From contig JAUWPC010000221.1 of the NCBI GenBank assembly GCA_030611815.1, positions 1 through 5,842 on the forward strand: a DNA stretch of 5,842 nt, written 5' to 3'. This DNA is from Desulfobacteraceae bacterium. GTDB taxonomy: Bacteria; Desulfobacterota; DSM-4660; Desulfatiglandales; Desulfatiglandaceae. Both the position numbers and the translations under genes were made by a program. Positions 5,761 to 5,842 of this stretch are shown here, piece after piece; the first letter of the stretch is position 1, and every line of letters begins with the position of its first letter. The notes under the pieces were generated by a model. That model ran no database searches, was not told the origin of the DNA, and saw only the letters and a list, made by a program, of their open reading frames with translations.

Positions 5761-5842
5761 CGTCAGACTTAAATTTTAATCCTCGAAATACTCCAACGTA
5801 TTCCTGTGGTTAAAATCTTCGTCTTCCTTGATCTTGCAAAAA
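5761..5842. mobile_element. Partial second copy of the MITE-like element, cut by the window edge
   Basis: From 5781 the sequence follows the right arm of the 4303-4469 element from 4385 on. A 17-nt block, ttcctgtggttaaaatc, is identical (5801-5817 and 4404-4420). The flanking cctcgaaata/t and cttccttga-cttg parts match with scattered substitutions. The copy is in the same orientation. The left half seen in the other copy (terminal inverted repeat through about 4358) is missing here. An extra run aaattttaat (5771-5780), absent from the first copy, probably belongs to the original element. The expected right terminus would lie beyond base 5842. Confidence 0.6.

Overview
This window looks like a chromosomal segment of an anaerobic delta-proteobacterium (Desulfobacterota type). 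That placement is an inference. It rests on the gene complement (short stand-alone TrmO, DUF3568-like lipoprotein with an SH3 tail, DnaJ beside a CbpM/HspR-like modulator), cysteine-rich proteins, and short intergenic repeats of styles I associate with those genomes. No rRNA, tRNA, CRISPR array, transposase or prophage gene is visible.

Layout. The left half is on the + strand: the 3' part of recN (1-1629, cut by the window edge), a P1-family (S58) N-terminal-nucleophile peptidase (about 1690-2649), a 109-bp repeat-bearing spacer, and a class I dnaJ (2759-3892). The right half is on the - strand, read right to left: a short TrmO-type tRNA methyltransferase (5704-5207), a DUF3568-like lipoprotein with a C-terminal SH3 domain (5125-4475), and a small MerR/CbpM-like protein (4205-3882). 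That last gene meets dnaJ tail to tail, and the two 3' ends overlap by 11 bp.

How the genes relate. DnaJ and the CbpM-like protein are a plausible functional pair: a J-domain co-chaperone and a small protein of the family that binds J-domains or represses heat-shock genes. They are convergent here rather than co-transcribed. RecN (double-strand break repair), the peptidase and TrmO are housekeeping or metabolic genes with no evident shared pathway.

Non-coding structure is the least ordinary part. Positions 4303-4469 form a 167-bp MITE-like element with perfect 16-bp terminal inverted repeats and a candidate 3-bp target duplication (ctt). A second, half-length relative begins at about 5744 and runs off the right edge in the same orientation, so the trmO-lipoprotein pair sits between two direct copies. 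Both copies carry a GC-rich CCCGCC/GGCGGG hairpin, but at different places in the shared sequence. This suggests that the hairpin is a separate small palindromic repeat nested in the larger one. An AT-rich hairpin in the shared arm keeps its pairing although its stem sequence differs between copies. Smaller repeats occupy the recN-peptidase junction (14-bp period) and the peptidase-dnaJ spacer.
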